This document shows, piece after piece, positions 5,558 through 7,979 of a stretch of DNA of 7,979 nt (its first letter is position 1; each line of letters begins with the position of its first letter). The notes beneath the pieces are model-generated. The model was not told the DNA's origin. It did not search any database and saw only the letters and a list, made by a program, of their open reading frames with translations. Made by a program: the position numbers and the translations under genes. Source of the DNA: Candidatus Heimdallarchaeota archaeon (lineage in GTDB: Archaea; Asgardarchaeota; Heimdallarchaeia; Heimdallarchaeales; Kariarchaeaceae); NCBI GenBank assembly GCA_030668165.1, contig DAOUUM010000116.1, forward strand, positions 1 to 7,979. Direction: 5' to 3'.

Positions 5558-7273
5558 TTATCTAGATTTTCTACGAATTAGCATTATCATTGCAATTGAA
5601 CTAAAGACTATTGTAACTGGGAAGTTAAGAAAACCAGCATCTGAAACATTCTGCTCAGTTACCGTATCAGTTACCGTATCAGTTATCGTATCAGTTATCG
5701 TATCAGTTATCGTATCAGTTACCGTCTCAGTATCAGTTAATGTTTCTGCTATCTCCACATTAACACTGACAGAATTTGAAATACTAACCCCTTCAGGATT
5801 ACTGGCGAGGATGGCATAGAAATACGTACCACCCTCAGTTAATTCCTCTACAAAGTAAGTCTCAGTAGTAGTGCTTGCAATCGGTTCTAAACCATCAATA
5901 GATAGAATAGGTGCATCATCACGATAAATTCTGTAAGCTGTGTGAACATCATCCCAAGAGAGGTAGATTGATCCATCACTAACAGGTGCTACAGTTAGCA
6001 TAGGAGTCTGGGGAAGTCCCGAGTATCTGCTATAGAAAATATCACTATCACTACCTGAATTGTACAGATCAGCAGCATCCGACCATACTATATGTATAAA
6101 ATCATAATTATCACCCACAATTACGGGATCCTGTGAATGATAATAACTCTCAGGAGAGATAACCACTATTGAGCTCCCATCCATTATCTTGTAAAATATA
6201 TTATAATAAGAGCCACCCATTTGTACATTATTCTTGTAATCCTGCCAGACCACATGCACAGTATCTGTACTATCAATCATCATCGTTGAGGCGAGGGAAT
6301 TATAATTACTCTCTGTAGAGATCACCTCAGTTGTACTGATCCGATCCAGTTTTTTGTAGAAAACATCTGGATCCGCACCTGCTCCATTATAATCTGTAGC
6401 ATCTTGCCATACCACGTGGACCATATCTTGACTATCCAGGGCTAGAAATGGTGAATCTGAACTATCTGAGCTCTCAGTGGATATCACCTTCGAATTACCC
6501 CAGGATTGGCTAGAATTATCATATAATTTGTAGAAAATATCCGTATCAACTCCAGCAAAGGCATAATCAGTTATATCGGTCCATGCCACATAAATATTAT
6601 CCAAACTATCTATAACCACTGATGGGGTGTAGGAATGACCAGTACTCTCAGTCGATATTACCTCAGTTAATGTCCAGACATCTCCATCAAAATATTTATA
6701 GAAAATGTCATGATCGGCACCTGAGGAAAGATAATCATTGCTGGTATCTCTCCAGAATATATGGGGATTATCTGAACTATCAATTGCAAGAGCTGGCCGA
6801 TATGTATTATCGGTTGTCTCAGTGGATATCCACTCAGTTGTGCTCCAAACTCCATCAACACACTTCTTGTAAAATATATCAAAATCTAATCCACTTCCAT
6901 CATAATTTGTATAATCAGACCATGTGACATGAATTTGATCCAGATTATCTATCGCAATAACTGGATTAAAAGAATCTGATGTGCTCTCACTTGATATAAC
7001 AACCATTGTACTCCATATTTGGGTACTAGCATCCAATTTCTTGTAAAAAATATCCTTATCAGTACCTGCTAAATCATATTCTGTATTATCCTCCCAGACC
7101 ACATGCAGACTTCCATCACTATCGATTGCTATAGATGGGTTATCAGAGGTTGTTGTGCTATCAGTTGAGACGGTTTCAACAAGAGTCCAATCCCATGGGT
7201 CAGCATCTCCCAATACTGGGTTAGCCAGACTAATTAGTAATACTATAAAAAATATAAAAAAATATTTTTTCAT
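5558..7273 (-). CDS. Exported seven-bladed propeller/FN3 surface protein
   Basis: A 571-residue cell-surface protein, anchored at its C-terminus and probably binding ligands or partner proteins outside the cell. A signal peptide (MKKYFFIFFIVLLISL, cleavage around residue 22) leads into seven repeats of about 55 residues (about 35-419). Each runs IS[TS]ES, then D-S-x-D-x-[IV]-H-V-x-W-x-D, then G-x-D-x-DIFYK. Seven copies fit a closed seven-bladed beta-propeller, of the kind often labelled BNR/sialidase-like. The classical Asp-box is not evident and no catalytic residues can be named. An FN3-like domain (about 421-508, with LSWDDV and YRIYRD) follows. Next come a Thr-Asp stalk (about 511-538) and a C-terminal helix (FPVTIVFSSIAMIMLI) ending in RRKSR, as in archaeal surface anchors. 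No PGF sorting motif is visible. It is transcribed alone, divergently from fen. Confidence 0.85.
   Translation of the reverse strand: MKKYFFIFFIVLLISLANPVLGDADPWDWTLVETVSTDSTTTSDNPSIAIDSDGSLHVVWEDNTEYDLAGTDKDIFYKKLDASTQIWSTMVVISSESTSDSFNPVIAIDNLDQIHVTWSDYTNYDGSGLDFDIFYKKCVDGVWSTTEWISTETTDNTYRPALAIDSSDNPHIFWRDTSNDYLSSGADHDIFYKYFDGDVWTLTEVISTESTGHSYTPSVVIDSLDNIYVAWTDITDYAFAGVDTDIFYKLYDNSSQSWGNSKVISTESSDSSDSPFLALDSQDMVHVVWQDATDYNGAGADPDVFYKKLDRISTTEVISTESNYNSLASTMMIDSTDTVHVVWQDYKNNVQMGGSYYNIFYKIMDGSSIVVISPESYYHSQDPVIVGDNYDFIHIVWSDAADLYNSGSDSDIFYSRYSGLPQTPMLTVAPVSDGSIYLSWDDVHTAYRIYRDDAPILSIDGLEPIASTTTETYFVEELTEGGTYFYAILASNPEGVSISNSVSVNVEIAETLTDTETVTDTITDTITDTITDTVTDTVTEQNVSDAGFLNFPVTIVFSSIAMIMLIRRKSR
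5656..5727. repeat. 12-bp tandem repeat, six units
   Basis: Six head-to-tail units of CAGTTAYCGTMT (CAGTTACCGTAT or CAGTTATCGTAT, the last ending in GTCT), with a degenerate seventh from 5728. Read on the minus strand each unit encodes four residues of the TDT[IV] stalk of the surface protein. Units differ mainly by a single C/T change. Such near-identical arrays can gain or lose units by slippage, and since the unit is a multiple of three the frame would be kept. Confidence 0.9.
6017..7171 (-). repeat. Seven protein-coding repeats (propeller blades)
   Basis: The seven blade repeats of the surface protein, each about 165 bases. Shared landmarks in minus-strand order are the ISTES turn, the DSxDxxHVVWxD strand and the DIFYKK strand. 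The copies have diverged in sequence but kept length, with the last two most different. This points to old internal duplication with later drift. Confidence 0.75.
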
Positions 7274-7308
7274 TGAATTGCAATATTTAAAAAATATAAA
7301 AAACTGAG

Positions 7309-7316
7309 TTATATAA
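7309..7316 (-). promoter_or_regulatory. Possible TATA box for the surface-protein gene
   Basis: TTATATAA is self-complementary and lies about 36-43 bases before the ATG at 7273. It would give a leader of roughly 13 bases. Other AT runs closer to the gene (around 7283-7300) are possible alternatives. No clear ribosome-binding site is seen. Confidence 0.35.
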
Positions 7317-7453
7317 TTGGATAATGTGCATAAAAATTTAAAATTTTATAATTTATCTGTATTTTTTGTGATTACTCAATTTTCAACACAATCGGGTTGA
7401 TTGATTGCGTATAGGATCAGCTAAACGCAATTTTTTAAAATACTTAATTCTCC

Positions 7454-7476
7454 ATTCTCTGGTGAGAATATTTTTT
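7454..7476 (+). promoter_or_regulatory. Hairpin plus T6 upstream of fen
   Basis: ATTCTC (7454-7459), loop TGGT, then GAGAAT (7464-7469) can form a perfect six-pair stem, followed by A and T6 (7471-7476). A further ATTCTC copy lies just upstream (7447-7452). The arrangement looks like an intrinsic terminator but sits 25 bases before a start codon. It could be an operator, an attenuator or part of the promoter. The AATATTTTTTA overlapping it (7467-7477) is at a fair distance (about 28 bases) to be the TATA box of a leaderless fen message; an alternative box lies at 7432-7447. Confidence 0.35.
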
Positions 7477-7500
7477 ACCGGAGTTTTTTATTTACTTAAT

Positions 7501-7979
7501 ATGGGAGTAAAAAATCTAAGCTCAATCCTTCCGGCCAGTGCAAAATCCACCTTGACCCTGACCAACTTAAGTGGAAAGATAATCGGATTCGATGCATTTA
7601 ATCTTATTTTCCAATTCTTATCAAGTATTCGGGATCAAACTGGAGCATCAATGACAAATACCGAGGGTCGAGTTACCTCACATCTTATTGGAATTCTTGC
7701 GAGAAACAGCAATCTGATGCAAAATAACATCAAACCAGTATACATATTTGACGGTACTTCGCATGAATTAAAGACAAAGGAGAAGGAAAGGCGTCGTGAG
7801 GTACGCAAAATCGCCGAAATTGAGTATGATAAGGCCATTGCTGATGGAGACATGGAAAGAGCCCAGCTATTTGCACAACGAGTAAATAAATTAACTCCGG
7901 AGATGATTGAAGATTCCAAAACCTTACTAGAGCTGATGGGGATCCCTGTTATTCAGGCACCTGGCGAGGGTGAAGGACA
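7501..7979 (+). CDS. fen: Flap endonuclease FEN-1, N-terminal part
   Basis: A structure-specific 5' nuclease that removes flaps during Okazaki fragment processing and base excision repair, normally working with the PCNA clamp. The first 159 residues are visible; the gene runs off the window, and full-length family members are about 340 residues. The N-terminus MGVKNL is typical and fixes the start at ATG 7501. Metal-binding acidic residues are present: Asp31 (in GFDAFN), Asp84 (in YIFDG), and Glu156 and Glu158 (in APGEGEG). The conserved GRVTSHL, KPVYIFDG, ERRR, AQR and LLELMGIPV blocks are all present, so the gene looks intact. The segment after FDG reads TSHE where relatives usually have a Pro-Pro-Glu, a modest oddity. 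Four extra residues precede Asp31 compared with Asp27 in Pyrococcus-type FEN-1. It is divergent from the surface-protein gene, with no evident functional tie. Confidence 0.95.
   Translation, partial: MGVKNLSSILPASAKSTLTLTNLSGKIIGFDAFNLIFQFLSSIRDQTGASMTNTEGRVTSHLIGILARNSNLMQNNIKPVYIFDGTSHELKTKEKERRREVRKIAEIEYDKAIADGDMERAQLFAQRVNKLTPEMIEDSKTLLELMGIPVIQAPGEGEG

Noticed and set aside
5656..5739. Short regular repeats that might suggest a CRISPR array
   Set aside because: The 12-base units are directly adjacent with no spacers and lie inside a coding frame.
5508..5819. Plus-strand open frame of 103 codons with a Val/Ser repeat
   Set aside because: Most of it is the reverse complement of the TDT stalk and anchor of the surface protein; the VTVS repeat is the antisense reading of the 12-bp array. 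Only its first part, outside that gene, was kept as a possible decayed segment.
6622..6927. Open frames overlapping the propeller repeats
   Set aside because: They follow the repeat period of the real gene and carry no domain or start signal.
7635..7919. Minus-strand 94-codon frame opposite fen
   Set aside because: It is the antisense of highly conserved FEN-1 coding sequence.
1..7979. tRNA, rRNA, transposase or integrase genes, long inverted repeats
   Set aside because: Reading both strands of the gaps showed no cloverleaf-like segment, no transposase-like motif and no paired terminal repeats.

Overview
The window looks archaeal. It ends in the first third of a flap endonuclease of the archaeal/eukaryotic FEN-1 type, starts are preceded either by GGTGAT/GTGAT ribosome-binding motifs or by TATA-like boxes about 26 bases upstream, and termination signals are plain T-runs. 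The DNA is AT-rich. The secreted beta-propeller protein with a Thr-Asp-rich stalk, together with the FEN-1 sequence, would suit an Asgard (Heimdallarchaeia-like) genome. That placement is an impression from memory and is not proven by anything here.

Layout. (1) 65-1272, plus strand: a small one-helix membrane protein, then a membrane polyferredoxin of the NapH/NosR/CcoG type (two membrane CxxxCP motifs and a C-terminal two-cluster ferredoxin domain). (2) 1331-5058: three genes of no recognised family. A two-gene minus-strand unit (3100 to 1331) lies head to head with a plus-strand gene (3385 to 5058). The two large proteins share an N-terminal module of about 100 residues, with 25 of 46 identical residues over its best ungapped stretch. 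The small protein (1331-1744) matches the C-terminal domain of its operon partner. The third protein replaces that C-terminal domain with TPR-like helical repeats. (3) 5059-5557: a gene-poor stretch with a T-run terminator, a 48-codon ORF behind a TATA-like box, and a segment that may be a decayed reading frame. (4) 5558-7273, minus strand: a large exported surface protein with signal peptide, seven propeller-blade repeats, an FN3-like domain, a TDT-repeat stalk and a C-terminal membrane anchor. (5) 7274-7979: a divergent promoter region and the start of fen, which runs off the window.

The most unusual part is region 2. Its modules are shuffled between neighbouring genes (N + C domain, N domain + TPR, C domain alone), as expected of a small family of partner proteins that may work together. 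No catalytic motif could be recognised, so no function is assigned. No RNA gene, mobile element or CRISPR array was found.
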